Of a DNA stretch of 64,000 nt, positions 1 through 8,608 are shown piece after piece. The DNA is taken from NCBI GenBank assembly GCA_019120315.1, contig DWVJ01000011.1:51588-115587 (forward strand), given 5' to 3'. The DNA is from Candidatus Ruminococcus avistercoris (GTDB taxonomy: Bacteria; Bacillota; Clostridia; Lachnospirales; Lachnospiraceae). The first letter of the stretch is position 1, and every line of letters starts with the position of its first letter. The notes beneath the pieces were generated by a model that saw only the letters and a list, made by a program, of their open reading frames with translations, did not search any database and was not told where the DNA came from. The position numbers and the translations under genes were made by a program.

Positions 1-1
1 C

Positions 2-964
2 AATGCGCTGAGCATCCGTCATTCCACCAGAAACTTCCCCAATCGGGAGGGATCCAAGATTCAGAATGGTCAGATTTCTTCCGTAGCGCTGATGGATGCC
101 AGATCCATTGCCGCCACAGCGGCCAATAAAGGTTATCTGACGCCGGCGACAGAGTTTGCCGGAGAATACCGTCATCCGGTATACCACTTTGATAAAACTA
201 TCTATGAAAACAGAGTATTTGACAGCAAGGGCGTGGCCGATCCTTCCGTGGAGATCAAGTTTGGCCCCAATATCAAAGACTGGCCGAAGATGCCGGCGCT
301 GACGGATCATCTGATCCTGAAGGTGGTCAGCGAGATCCATGATCCGGTAACCACAACCGATGAGCTGATTCCTTCCGGAGAGACCTCCTCCTATCGTTCC
401 AATCCGCTGGGACTGGCGGAGTTTACACTTTCCCGAAAGGATCCGGCCTATGTGGGACGGGCCAAAGAAGTGCAGGCTGCGGAACATGCCAGAGAAGCGG
501 GCGAAGATCCCTGTCAGGCGCTGTCAGAACTGGCTCCGGTGATGGAGACGGTGAAAAAGGCCGGATATGCTCTTGACAATGAGAATACCGGTATCGGAAG
601 CACTATTTTTGCGGTGAAGCCGGGAGACGGTTCCGCCCGCGAGCAGGCCGCTTCCTGTCAGAAAGTACTGGGCGGCTGGGCAAATATTGCCAATGAGTAT
701 GCCACCAAGAGGTATCGCTCCAATCTGATCAACTGGGGTATGCTTCCCTTCCTGATTCCGGAAGGCGAACTTCCCTTCGCCAACGGCGACTATCTTTTCG
801 TGCCGGATATCCGCAAAGCGGTAGCCGAAAAAGCGGAAGCAATCACCATTTATAAGGTGAGCGACAAGCTGGAAGCTTTTACGGTGAAGCTGGGTGATCT
901 GACGGATGATGAGAGGGAAATTATCCTCAAAGGCTGTCTGATCAATTACAACAGAAGATCATAA
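2..964 (+). CDS. Aconitase-family hydratase, C-terminal part (5' end outside window)
   Basis: An open frame runs in from the left edge and stops at 964, so only about the last 320 residues are seen. Just before the first in-window ATG (92) the frame reads TRNFPNREGS, which resembles the conserved aconitase-superfamily segment (SxNRNFxGR) holding substrate-binding Arg residues. The rest fits the C-terminal swivel domain, including GIGSTIFAVKPGDGSAREQA, where GDxSxREqAA is the usual aconitase motif. The family dehydrates and rehydrates hydroxy-acids such as citrate using a 4Fe-4S cluster; the cluster cysteines lie outside the window. It could be a citrate hydratase or a paralogue with another substrate. 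A hairpin follows the stop. Confidence 0.8.
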   Translation, partial: NALSIRHSTRNFPNREGSKIQNGQISSVALMDARSIAATAANKGYLTPATEFAGEYRHPVYHFDKTIYENRVFDSKGVADPSVEIKFGPNIKDWPKMPALTDHLILKVVSEIHDPVTTTDELIPSGETSSYRSNPLGLAEFTLSRKDPAYVGRAKEVQAAEHAREAGEDPCQALSELAPVMETVKKAGYALDNENTGIGSTIFAVKPGDGSAREQAASCQKVLGGWANIANEYATKRYRSNLINWGMLPFLIPEGELPFANGDYLFVPDIRKAVAEKAEAITIYKVSDKLEAFTVKLGDLTDDEREIILKGCLINYNRRS

Positions 965-977
965 AAATGCGATTCAG

Positions 978-1001
978 AAACCGCTGCGAATGCAGCGGTT
1001 T
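978..1001 (+). terminator. Hairpin after the hydratase gene, weak terminator
   Basis: AAACCGCTGC and GCAGCGGTTT form a perfect 10-bp stem around a 4-nt loop, 14 bases after the stop. The downstream side (CTTGCGTGCG) has no T-tract, so intrinsic termination would be weak; it may act as a 3' stability hairpin. Confidence 0.45.
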
Positions 1002-1064
1002 CTTGCGTGCGCAGGAAAAGTAGGGTAAAATAAAAACAAGAAAAACGTAAGGAGGAGGACGGAA

Positions 1065-1685
1065 ATGAAAGTTGTATTATTAAACGGAAGTCCCCATGAG
1101 GCGGGCTGTACCTTTACCGCGCTGAGCGAGGTGGCAAAAGAGCTGAATAAGAACGGAGTGGAAACAGAGATCCTTCAGCTGGGGAAAAATCCGGTGCGAG
1201 GCTGTATCGCCTGCGGCAGCTGTGCGAAAACCGGGAAATGTGCCTTTGACGACGATGTGGCAAATCTTTGGAGGGAAAAGATTGAGGAAGCCGACGGGGT
1301 GGTAGTGGGTTCCCCGGTGTATTACGGTTCCGCAAACGGCGCCCTGTGCGCGGTGCTGGATCGGGTTTTCTTTTCTGCGACGCCAAAGTTCCGTTATAAA
1401 GCGGCGGCGGCTGTGGTCAGCGCCAGACGCGGCGGGGCCAGCGCGGCTTTTGACCGGCTGAACAAATACTTTGCCCTGGCCGAGATGCCCATTGTGACTT
1501 CCCAGTACTGGAATTCTGTTCACGGTATGCAGCCGGAACAGGTCTGTCAGGATATCGAAGGACTTCAGACCATGCGGACGCTGGGACTGGATATGGCCTG
1601 GATGCTGAAAGCCATCGCACAGAAAAAAGAGGCGGAGGGCATGCCGGAGAAAGAAACCATGATTCAGACCAATTTTATCCGCTGA
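1065..1685 (+). CDS. Flavodoxin-like NAD(P)H:FMN reductase, iron-sulfur flavoprotein type
   Basis: 206-residue cytosolic flavoprotein. The N-terminus MKVVLLNGSPHEAGCT is the FMN phosphate-binding loop (NGSPxxxGxT) of the NADPH-dependent FMN reductase family. Residues about 44-58 carry CIACGSCAKTGKC, the cysteine cluster typical of clostridial and archaeal iron-sulfur flavoproteins and related multimeric flavodoxins; GSPVYYG follows, as in the family. Such proteins transfer electrons between reductases and unknown acceptors; the substrate here is not predictable. A strong AGGAGGA site precedes the ATG by about 8 bases. It is convergent with the deacetylase gene, with only 5 bases between stops. 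Confidence 0.85.
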   Translation: MKVVLLNGSPHEAGCTFTALSEVAKELNKNGVETEILQLGKNPVRGCIACGSCAKTGKCAFDDDVANLWREKIEEADGVVVGSPVYYGSANGALCAVLDRVFFSATPKFRYKAAAAVVSARRGGASAAFDRLNKYFALAEMPIVTSQYWNSVHGMQPEQVCQDIEGLQTMRTLGLDMAWMLKAIAQKKEAEGMPEKETMIQTNFIR

Positions 1686-1690
1686 AACAG

Positions 1691-2416
1691 TCAGCGGCTT
1701 TCCAGCAATCGGGAGACCGTGGAAAACTGATAGCCGTTTTCCCGCAAAGAGGTAATCATGGGAGCAAGGGCGTCCGCAGTATGACGGGCGCCTCCGTGCA
1801 GAAGGATGATGCTGCCGTTTCGCAGAGAATCATTCTCGCAGACAGAGGATACGATATCACTGGCGCTGTAATCCTTCCAGTCCAGACAGTCAATGCTCCA
1901 GCCAATGGTGCGGTAGCCGTTTTTTGAGGCGTTCTGGATGACAGAATTGTCCCAGCGGTCGTAAGGCGGCCGGAACAGTGTCATGGATACGCCGGTCAGC
2001 TGCAGGACTTCGCTGTGCAGCAAAGTCAGTTCTTCTGTCTGGGCTTTTTCATTCAAAGACGTCATATCCGGATGATTCTCCGTATGGTTTCCCAGTTCAT
2101 GACCGCCGTCGGCGATGGCCTTCGCCTCGCTTTGATGAGAGGAGAGCCATTGGCCGGTGACAAAGAAGGTGGCTTTGACATGATGTTCTTTCAGAATGGA
2201 CAGAAGTGTTGGTACATTGTCCGCACCAGGATCCAGATCGAAGGTCAGAGCAAGGCAGGGAACATCGGCGGGAGCGCAGTTTACAGGCGCGCTGCCCGAT
2301 GGCAGACTGCCTGCCAAGGCCAGTTTTTCCCGGGCATTGGTTCCCTGCAAAATGGAGAGGACGCTCATCAGCAAGAGGGTGAAAAAGAATAAAGCGATGC
2401 CGCCGTATCGTTTCAT
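1691..2416 (-). CDS. Polysaccharide deacetylase (NodB/CE4 family), membrane-anchored or secreted
   Basis: 241 residues. An N-terminal hydrophobic segment (about 5-22, IALFFFTLLLMSVLSIL) acts as a signal peptide or anchor, followed by a NodB domain. Visible CE4 motifs: motif 1 LTFDLDPG (normally TFDDGP, so altered); motif 2 NHTENH (HTxxH metal site); motif 3 RPPYDRW; motif 4 GWSIDCLDW; motif 5 IILLHGG. The family de-N-acetylates peptidoglycan or other N-acetylated glycans, and some sporulation-related members are found in Clostridia. GGGAGG lies just upstream of the ATG. The altered first motif makes activity less certain, as the second Asp normally binds metal. Confidence 0.85.
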   Translation of the reverse strand: MKRYGGIALFFFTLLLMSVLSILQGTNAREKLALAGSLPSGSAPVNCAPADVPCLALTFDLDPGADNVPTLLSILKEHHVKATFFVTGQWLSSHQSEAKAIADGGHELGNHTENHPDMTSLNEKAQTEELTLLHSEVLQLTGVSMTLFRPPYDRWDNSVIQNASKNGYRTIGWSIDCLDWKDYSASDIVSSVCENDSLRNGSIILLHGGARHTADALAPMITSLRENGYQFSTVSRLLESR

Positions 2417-2474
2417 GGATTCCTCCCTGTGTGGGATGTCCCTTTATTCTATGCGCTCTGTGTTGGAAATATGG

Positions 2475-3245
2475 CTATTTGGAACCGTTTTCTTTTGCCC
2501 GGAAGTAGATCTGCTTCTGGTTATTTCCGTTGGATTCGTGTTTGATTTCATATTCTCCCAGAGATTGGACAAAGGGGGTCAGTTTGGCGTAGCCGAAATT
2601 ACGCACATCAAAGTCGGGAAGCCGTTTGGAAAGCTGATCGCCCAGTTTGCCGGAAAAGATCCAGCCGTCTTCGTCGGAAAACTTTTCCACGATGGAGGCG
2701 ATGGTTTGTTTGACGATATCCAAATCGGACTGAGGACGGTTTTTTTCTCTGGAAGCGGCTGCTTTGGAGGCTTTTTCCTGGGCTGCTTTTTTCTCTTTTT
2801 TCTGTTGGTTGGAGTAAAGGATGTCCAGATATTTAAATTGGTTGCAGGCGGCGATGAAAGGTTTTGGCGTTTTGTTTTCTCCCATACCGATGACCTGCAT
2901 GCCGGATTCTCTAAGACGGGCCACCAGGCGGGTGAAATCGCTGTCAGAGGAGACGATGCAAAAGCCGTCCACTGTGCCGGAGTAGAGAATGTCCATGGCA
3001 TCGATGATCATGGCGGAGTCGGTGGAGTTTTTTCCGGTGGTATAGCTGTATTGCTGCATGGGGATGATGGAATTATCCAGCAGGACGCTTTTCCAGGAGG
3101 CCAGAGCCGGATTGGTCCAGTCGCCGTAGATCCGTTTATAGGTGGCCACGCCTTCGTTGGCGGTTTCCTCCAGTATGATTTTAATATATTTATCCGAGAT
3201 ATTATCGGCGTCGATGAGCACGGCAAATTTTAATTCTGTGTCCAT
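2475..3245 (-). CDS. NYN-domain ribonuclease-like protein with C-terminal OST-HTH/LOTUS domain
   Basis: 256 residues. Residues 1-140 form a NYN (LabA/DUF88) PIN-like domain: FAVLIDADNIS near the N-terminus, KNSTDSAMIIDAMDIL in the middle and FCIVSSDSDFTRLVARLRE supply the conserved acidic residues of a metal-dependent nuclease site. A Lys/Ala-rich linker (about 145-170) leads to a C-terminal domain resembling OST-HTH/LOTUS, an RNA-binding winged helix (GWIFSGKLGDQLSKRLPDF). Members are thought to act on RNA; targets are unknown. It is transcribed away from the LysR gene, 82 bases away. The start has AGGAG 8 bases upstream. Confidence 0.85.
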   Translation of the reverse strand: MDTELKFAVLIDADNISDKYIKIILEETANEGVATYKRIYGDWTNPALASWKSVLLDNSIIPMQQYSYTTGKNSTDSAMIIDAMDILYSGTVDGFCIVSSDSDFTRLVARLRESGMQVIGMGENKTPKPFIAACNQFKYLDILYSNQQKKEKKAAQEKASKAAASREKNRPQSDLDIVKQTIASIVEKFSDEDGWIFSGKLGDQLSKRLPDFDVRNFGYAKLTPFVQSLGEYEIKHESNGNNQKQIYFRAKENGSK

Positions 3246-3327
3246 AAGTCAACTCCTGTTCGTTTTCTTTCTACTATACCATACGGTGCGGGAGTTTTTC
3301 AAATACAGTTCAAAGGGGAAGCAGAGG

Positions 3328-4206
3328 ATGGATATAAAAGATCTGAAATGTTTTGCGGCGGTCTATGAAGAGCGCAGCATCAACCGGGCGGCCGGGAAAC
3401 TCTTTATCACCTCCCAGGGGTTGGGAAAGGTGATTCACAAGCTGGAAGAGGAACTGGACATTACCCTTTTTGAGCGGTCTAAAAAGGGAGTGGCCCCGAC
3501 CCAGGGAGCGGCCTTTCTTTATGAAAAAACCAGGGAAATACTGCGTCTTGCACAGGAGACGGAGCAGGGAATCCGTCAGATTAAGCGAAAAGATCAGACG
3601 CTGCGTCTGGCCTGCGCCCGCGGCGTATTAAATGCGCTGTCCTTCTCCCTGGTGTCCGGTTTTATCGCCGCCTGCCCCCATCTTTATGTGGAATGGGCGG
3701 AATACTCCAACCGGGAGGTAAAGGAGAAGGTCGAGGAGCAGGAAGCGGATCTGGGGATCGTGGTGGGAAAGACGCCGTCGATTCACATGGATGAGGAAAA
3801 AATCGCTTCCCGGAGCATCCGGCTGATCGTCTATGAGGGCCATCCTCTGTACAGACGTGAAACAGTCAGTGCAAAAGAACTGATGGGAGAGCGGATCGTC
3901 ATTCTCAACGAACAGTTTCAGGTATTCCATACCTTTCGGGAATTATGTAAACAGTATGGATTTGAGCCCAATGTGGCGGCCAAGACGGTGGACAGCAGTT
4001 TTCTGTTCCAGCTGTGTCAGGGAAAGGTGGGCATCGGCGTGGTGATTGATTTTTCCACGGCTCATTTCCGGATGGAGGGTGTCCGGATCGTGGAACTGGA
4101 AGAAAAGGTCAGCTGGGATATCTACCGGATTTGCAGGAAAAGCTGCAGGAATTTTGAAAATATCAGAGCCTTTGACAGCTATCTGATAGAAAACGGATGG
4201 TTGTAA
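3328..4206 (+). CDS. LysR-family transcriptional regulator
   Basis: 292 residues from the ATG at 3328, preceded by GGGGAAGCAGAGG; the reading frame is open further upstream, but the LysR N-terminus MDIKDLKCFAAVYEERSINRAA fits this start. Residues 1-60 are the winged HTH; the remainder is the periplasmic-binding-protein-like effector domain, with LGIVVGKTPS and VYEGHPLYR. The gene sits 82 bases upstream of the Fe-S flavin oxidoreductase on the same strand, so that gene is a likely target or operon partner. The effector cannot be read from the sequence. Confidence 0.9.
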   Translation: MDIKDLKCFAAVYEERSINRAAGKLFITSQGLGKVIHKLEEELDITLFERSKKGVAPTQGAAFLYEKTREILRLAQETEQGIRQIKRKDQTLRLACARGVLNALSFSLVSGFIAACPHLYVEWAEYSNREVKEKVEEQEADLGIVVGKTPSIHMDEEKIASRSIRLIVYEGHPLYRRETVSAKELMGERIVILNEQFQVFHTFRELCKQYGFEPNVAAKTVDSSFLFQLCQGKVGIGVVIDFSTAHFRMEGVRIVELEEKVSWDIYRICRKSCRNFENIRAFDSYLIENGWL

Positions 4207-4288
4207 GGTGGAAAGGGACTCTTTCTGGTGCGAAGGAGTACTTTCTGGTATGATTTCAGTAAGAAATAATTATGAAGGAGGAGCTGTG

Positions 4289-6235
4289 ATGAAGTACAAG
4301 TATCCGAACTTATGTAAACCTATCAAGGTGGGGAATGTAACCTTCCGCAACCGTATGTTTTCCGCGCCCATGGGAGGCACGGACATTACCAACGACGGCT
4401 GTATCGGCCCCAAGTCCACAGCATTCTATGAACTGCGCGCCAGAGGCGGCGCCGGCGCCGTGACAGTCAGCGAATGTATGGTACATCCCAAAACGGACGG
4501 ATCTCACGCCTATCATCTGGACACGGCCATTTTAAATTCACTGGCCGCGGCTACCTATACTGCCGATGCGATCCGCCGCCATGGAGCCATCCCCAGTCTG
4601 GAACTGTCCCATTCCGGCATGTATGCGGGAACGTATATGACAGATAAAAACCGTCAGCATTCCATGAATCAGTGGGGACCGTCCGACACGGTGCGTCCGG
4701 ATGGCGTGCAGGTGAAAGCGCTGACCAAAGAACTGATCGATGAGATCGTGGAAGCTTACGGAAATGTGGCCGGACTGGCAAAGAGAGCCGGATTTGAGAT
4801 GCTGATGATCCATGGCGGTCACGGCTGGCTGATCAACCAGTTCCTGTCGCCTTATTTCAATAAAAGAACGGACGAATACGGAGGATCCCTGGAAAACCGC
4901 TGCCGTTTTGCCATCGAAGTGCTCAAATCCGTGAGAAAAGCAGTGGGACCGGGCTTCCCCATTGAGTTTCGTTTAAGCGGCTCCGAGCTTTTTGAGGAGG
5001 GTTATGATCTGGAAGAAGGATGCCGTATCGCGCAGCAGATCGAGCCTTACATCGACCTGCTTCATGTGTCTGCGGGTACGTACCAGAGAGGATTCGGCGA
5101 TACCCATCCTTCTATGTTTAAGGAACACGGCTGCAACGTATATCTGGCGGCGGAGATTAAAAAACACGTGAAGATTCCGGTGGCCACGCTCGGCGGACTG
5201 AACAGTCCCGAGCAGATGGAAGAGATCATCGCCAGCGGCAAGGCAGATGTGGTGTATATGGCGAGAGCGCTGCTGGCAGATCCGTTTCTGCCTCGCAAGG
5301 TGATGGCTAACCAGGACGATGAGATCGTTCACTGTCTGCGCTGCTTTACCTGTATGGCGGAAAGAGCGGCCACATCCACCAGAAGATGTACGGTAAATCC
5401 GCTGATCGGACGGGAAATGGAAGGTGTGGAAATCCAGCCGGCTCCGGTGAAAAAGAAAGTGCTGGTGGCAGGCGGCGGACCGGGCGGTCTCTATGCGGCC
5501 TATACGGCGGCCAGAAGAGGCCATCAGGTGATCCTCTGTGAAAAGAGCGATGCGCTGGGCGGTATCCTCAAAAGCGAGCAGGCCATTCCTTTCAAGAAAG
5601 AAATGTACGATCTGGGTCAGACCTATGCGCTGCTGGCACAGCGGGCAGGCGTGGAGATCCGCCTGAACACGGAAGTGACCAGAGAATACGTGGAGAATGA
5701 GCAGGCGGACGCTCTCATCATCGCGGTAGGTTCCCGTCCGCTGGTTCCGCCTATTCCGGGTCTGGACGGAGATAACGTGGTTATCGTCAACAACTATTAT
5801 CTGGAGAAAGACAAAGTGTCGGATCAGGTAGTGGTATTCGGAGGCGGACTGGCCGGATGTGAATGTGCCATTCATCTGGGCATGGAAGGAAAACAGGTTC
5901 ATCTGGTGGAGATGCGTGATGAACTGGCGCCGGACGCTAATGTAAGACATCGTCCGCTGCTGCTGGCGGAGATTGCCAAATACGTTACCGTGCATACCGG
6001 TTACAAAGGAAAACAGGTGACGGCAGAGGGCATTGTCTGTGAAGACAAGGATGGAAAAGAACATCTGGTGCCGGGTACTACCGTGATCTGTGCTCTGGGT
6101 CAGAGATCCAGAAGCGATGTGACAGACAGTCTGCGGGAAGCTGCTCCCTATGTGGCGGTGATTGGAGATGCATCCAGAGTATCCACCATCACCAATGCGG
6201 TTTACTGGGGCTATCACGCTGCTCTTGATATCTGA
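4289..6235 (+). CDS. NADH:flavin oxidoreductase, Fe-S old yellow enzyme (2-enoate reductase / TMADH-like)
   Basis: 648 residues from the ATG at 4289 (GAAGGAGGA upstream; open frame extends back to 4208 without a good RBS). Residues 1-330 form the FMN TIM barrel, with HGGHGWLINQFLSP (175-188) and RTDEYGGSLENR; Trp replaces the Tyr often seen in HGYL. Cys349, 352, 355 and 367 (CxxCxxC-x11-C) should bind 4Fe-4S. From about 390 there is an NAD/FAD-binding half with VLVAGGGPGG and VVVFGGGLAG. The family reduces enoates or dienoyl-CoA (BaiCD, BaiH, FadH), or oxidatively demethylates amines (trimethylamine dehydrogenase, N-methylproline demethylases). LysR lies upstream and a UroD-family gene downstream. 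Substrate unknown. Confidence 0.9.
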   Translation: MKYKYPNLCKPIKVGNVTFRNRMFSAPMGGTDITNDGCIGPKSTAFYELRARGGAGAVTVSECMVHPKTDGSHAYHLDTAILNSLAAATYTADAIRRHGAIPSLELSHSGMYAGTYMTDKNRQHSMNQWGPSDTVRPDGVQVKALTKELIDEIVEAYGNVAGLAKRAGFEMLMIHGGHGWLINQFLSPYFNKRTDEYGGSLENRCRFAIEVLKSVRKAVGPGFPIEFRLSGSELFEEGYDLEEGCRIAQQIEPYIDLLHVSAGTYQRGFGDTHPSMFKEHGCNVYLAAEIKKHVKIPVATLGGLNSPEQMEEIIASGKADVVYMARALLADPFLPRKVMANQDDEIVHCLRCFTCMAERAATSTRRCTVNPLIGREMEGVEIQPAPVKKKVLVAGGGPGGLYAAYTAARRGHQVILCEKSDALGGILKSEQAIPFKKEMYDLGQTYALLAQRAGVEIRLNTEVTREYVENEQADALIIAVGSRPLVPPIPGLDGDNVVIVNNYYLEKDKVSDQVVVFGGGLAGCECAIHLGMEGKQVHLVEMRDELAPDANVRHRPLLLAEIAKYVTVHTGYKGKQVTAEGIVCEDKDGKEHLVPGTTVICALGQRSRSDVTDSLREAAPYVAVIGDASRVSTITNAVYWGYHAALDI

Positions 6236-6251
6236 GAGAATCGTAAATGAG

Positions 6252-6286
6252 ATGAGTGCTGCTGTTTGGCGGCGCTCATTTTCTTT
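6252..6286 (+). terminator. Intrinsic terminator after the flavin oxidoreductase
   Basis: ATGAGTGCTGC (6252-6262) pairs with GCGGCGCTCAT (6269-6279), allowing two G-U pairs, followed by TTTTCTTT. It ends the LysR-oxidoreductase unit, so the following UroD-family gene probably has its own promoter. Confidence 0.75.
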
Positions 6287-6343
6287 AAGTCAAGAAAACA
6301 CTGTTTTTTGTCAAGATCAGATCATGTGCCTGCAAAGACAAGC

Positions 6344-6352
6344 TGATATGAT
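6344..6352 (+). promoter_or_regulatory. Extended -10 promoter candidate for the UroD-family gene at 6416
   Basis: TGATATGAT is a TGn-TATGAT extended -10 about 64 bases before the start. No good -35 lies 16-18 bases upstream. GTCAAG occurs twice further upstream (6289 and 6310), flanking an A/T-rich near-palindrome that could bind a regulator. Confidence 0.4.
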
Positions 6353-6415
6353 ATAGCCAACAGCAAAGATACGTGAAAAAAGGATAAAGTCAGGATGAAA
6401 AAAGGAGGACTTACT

Positions 6416-7678
6416 ATGACTTCAAGAGAACGTGTGTTGGCGGCAATCAATCATCAGCAGCCGGATCGTGTGCCGCTGGATATGGGGACGACTTTCTATA
6501 CCGGTATCAGTGCCTGTGCCCTCTACCGACTGAGAAAGTATTACGGCCTGAAGACAAGGCCCATTGATATTTTTGAAACATCCCAGATGATCGGGGCGAT
6601 GGATCCGGATATCATCGAAAAAATGGACCTGGATGTGGTGGGACTGCCCCAGGCAAAGGATTTTGCCGGCGTGAGAGTATACGGAGAAAAACAGGATTTC
6701 ACCATGCCTGACGGCACGCCGGTGCGCATCTCTTCCGCTCATAAATATAAAGTGGATGAAAAGGGAAGAAGCTATCTGTATCCCCAGGGAAACGACCATT
6801 ACGGCCCCAGCTATCTGATGCCGGAAGGAGGCTATTTTTTTGACGCCCTTCACAGAGCGCCAGAGTACGATGAGGAAGATTTAAGACCGGCGGAAGATTT
6901 CAAAGAAGACTTCAAACTGAAAGCCATTACGGATGAAGACGCTGACTGGTATGCCGAAAACGCCAGACTGCTGAGAGCGACAGGCAAAGCCGTTGTGGGA
7001 ACCCAGAGATCCAGTCTCGGCGACCCTTCCGAAATCGAAGGGCCTCAGGTTCCAAATCCCACCGGCATCCGGGGGTATCAGGACTGGAGTATGGCGCAGC
7101 TTCTTTATCCGGAATATGTCAAAGAAGTACTGGAAATGTGGACGGAAGCAGGGCTGAAAAATCTGGAGATCTATAAACAGGCGGTGGGAGACAACATTGA
7201 TATCATCAACATCAGCGGTACCGATCTTGGCACACAGGTGGGGCAGCTCCTTTCCGTGGAAACTTTCCGGGAACTGTACAAGCCTTGTTTCAAACGGCTG
7301 AACGACTGGGTACATCAGAATACAGACTGGAAAGTGCTGTATCATTCCTGCGGAGCGATCCGGCCTTTCCTGGATGATTTCGTGGATATGGGGGTGGATA
7401 TCATCAATCCGGTGCAATTCACGGCGGCCGGGATGGACGCAAAAGAGCTGAAGGATACCTACGGAGATAAACTGGTATTCTGGGGAGGCGGCGTAGACAC
7501 GCAGGATACCCTGCCCAACAAATCGCCGGAACAGATCGCGGAGCATATCAAAAAGAATCTGGACATCTTCGCCCCAGGCGGCGGCTATGTGTTTGCCACC
7601 ATTCACAACATCATGGGAGACGTCCCGGAAGATCACATCGCAAAAGCCTTTGAGGCGGCGAGAAATTATAACTTTTAA
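6416..7678 (+). CDS. Uroporphyrinogen decarboxylase (UroD) family protein, methyltransferase-like
   Basis: 420 residues from the ATG at 6416, chosen over the ATG at 6395 because AAAGGAGGA (6401-6409) precedes it. The N-terminus MTSRERVLAAINHQQPDRVPLDMG is the standard opening of UroD-like proteins. His310-x-Cys312 (YHSCG) matches the H-x-C zinc ligands of corrinoid methyltransferases MtaA/MtbA; there is no later Cys, and the third ligand may be His in FATIHN. It is therefore more likely a methyl transfer or demethylation enzyme than a haem enzyme. The stop overlaps the convergent AraC gene by 4 bases. Confidence 0.85.
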   Translation: MTSRERVLAAINHQQPDRVPLDMGTTFYTGISACALYRLRKYYGLKTRPIDIFETSQMIGAMDPDIIEKMDLDVVGLPQAKDFAGVRVYGEKQDFTMPDGTPVRISSAHKYKVDEKGRSYLYPQGNDHYGPSYLMPEGGYFFDALHRAPEYDEEDLRPAEDFKEDFKLKAITDEDADWYAENARLLRATGKAVVGTQRSSLGDPSEIEGPQVPNPTGIRGYQDWSMAQLLYPEYVKEVLEMWTEAGLKNLEIYKQAVGDNIDIINISGTDLGTQVGQLLSVETFRELYKPCFKRLNDWVHQNTDWKVLYHSCGAIRPFLDDFVDMGVDIINPVQFTAAGMDAKELKDTYGDKLVFWGGGVDTQDTLPNKSPEQIAEHIKKNLDIFAPGGGYVFATIHNIMGDVPEDHIAKAFEAARNYNF

Positions 7679-8538
7679 GCAGAAGTATGGCTTCTGCGAA
7701 ACTGGAGCGGCGTAAAGCCGCTCTTCTTTTTAAAGATTTTTGTAAACTGCACCGGATCTCCAAAGCCGCAGGCTTCACTGATGGATGTGACGGATTCACT
7801 GGTGGTGATCAGCAGCATTTTCCCATGAGAAATCCGCAGGTTTGTCAGATAGTCGTAGGGAGAAGTATCGGTATACCGGCGGAACAGGCGGCTGAAATAA
7901 CTGGGATTCAACCCGGTCTGCCCGGCGATATCTTCCAGAGAGATAGGTTCTGCCAGATGATCTGTCATGTACCGGACTGCTTTGATTACCCGCTGGCCAT
8001 TTAAGGAGGAGTGGGTTGCGCTTCCGGCAAGGCACAGCGCCAGCAGCTGATGGATAGCGGCGGAGATCATATGCTCCTGGGGAACCGGTTCTCCCGTATA
8101 GACGAGAAGACGGGAGAGGGCGGCAGACAGATCCTGGGGATTGGAGGGCGTAAAAGCGTACTGATCATTCTGACAGATACGCTGCACGTAATAATCGCTG
8201 ATGTTGCCGCCAAAATGGATAAACTGAAAAAGGGTATCACCTTTGGCATAATAGCAGTGGGCCAGACGGCAGTCAAAGAGCAGGCATTCATTTTTATGAG
8301 CCTCGTAACGGCGTCCTTTGTAGTCCAGATACATACAGCCTTCTTTCACGAATATGAAAAGATAGGGTTCATAGAATTCATTGTCAGCCCGCCGGATGCA
8401 GTACAGCGAGTTACAGTAAAACAGTCCGCAGTAATTGTAGTAAAAAAGCTGTTCCAGTGCCGCCGTGCTGGGGGTGTGAAAATACATCAGGGAATTTCCG
8501 TATACACCTTTTTCCCGGTGAAACTGCTGATTACCCAT
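7675..8538 (-). CDS. AraC-family transcriptional regulator
   Basis: 287 residues. An N-terminal cupin-like sensing domain (about 40-130; HKNECLLFDCRLAHCYY is the usual cupin turn) is followed by an AraC double HTH (about 185-285) with ISLEDIAGQTGLNPSYFSRL and SVTSISEACGFGDPVQFTKIFKK. Such regulators usually activate carbon-source genes. An AAGGAGGA site lies 7 bases before the ATG. It lies downstream of the PucR gene on the same strand and convergent with the UroD-family gene at 6416, which is a plausible but unproven target. Confidence 0.92.
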   Translation of the reverse strand: MGNQQFHREKGVYGNSLMYFHTPSTAALEQLFYYNYCGLFYCNSLYCIRRADNEFYEPYLFIFVKEGCMYLDYKGRRYEAHKNECLLFDCRLAHCYYAKGDTLFQFIHFGGNISDYYVQRICQNDQYAFTPSNPQDLSAALSRLLVYTGEPVPQEHMISAAIHQLLALCLAGSATHSSLNGQRVIKAVRYMTDHLAEPISLEDIAGQTGLNPSYFSRLFRRYTDTSPYDYLTNLRISHGKMLLITTSESVTSISEACGFGDPVQFTKIFKKKSGFTPLQFRRSHTSA

Positions 8539-8608
8539 GGCAGAGTCCTCCTTTTTTCTTACATCATACGGACAATGCCAAAAGAAGTCAAGGCTGGCGG
8601 CAGCGGAT

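Noticed and set aside
2196..3233. Long plus-strand open frame (345 codons) opposite the NYN gene
   Set aside because: It is antisense to clear genes on the minus strand (deacetylase start and NYN protein), has low-complexity Phe/Gly/Val content and no RBS. It is a shadow frame.
4973..6217. 414-codon minus-strand frame inside the flavin oxidoreductase
   Set aside because: Antisense to an enzyme with recognised FMN, Fe-S and FAD motifs; no ribosome binding site.
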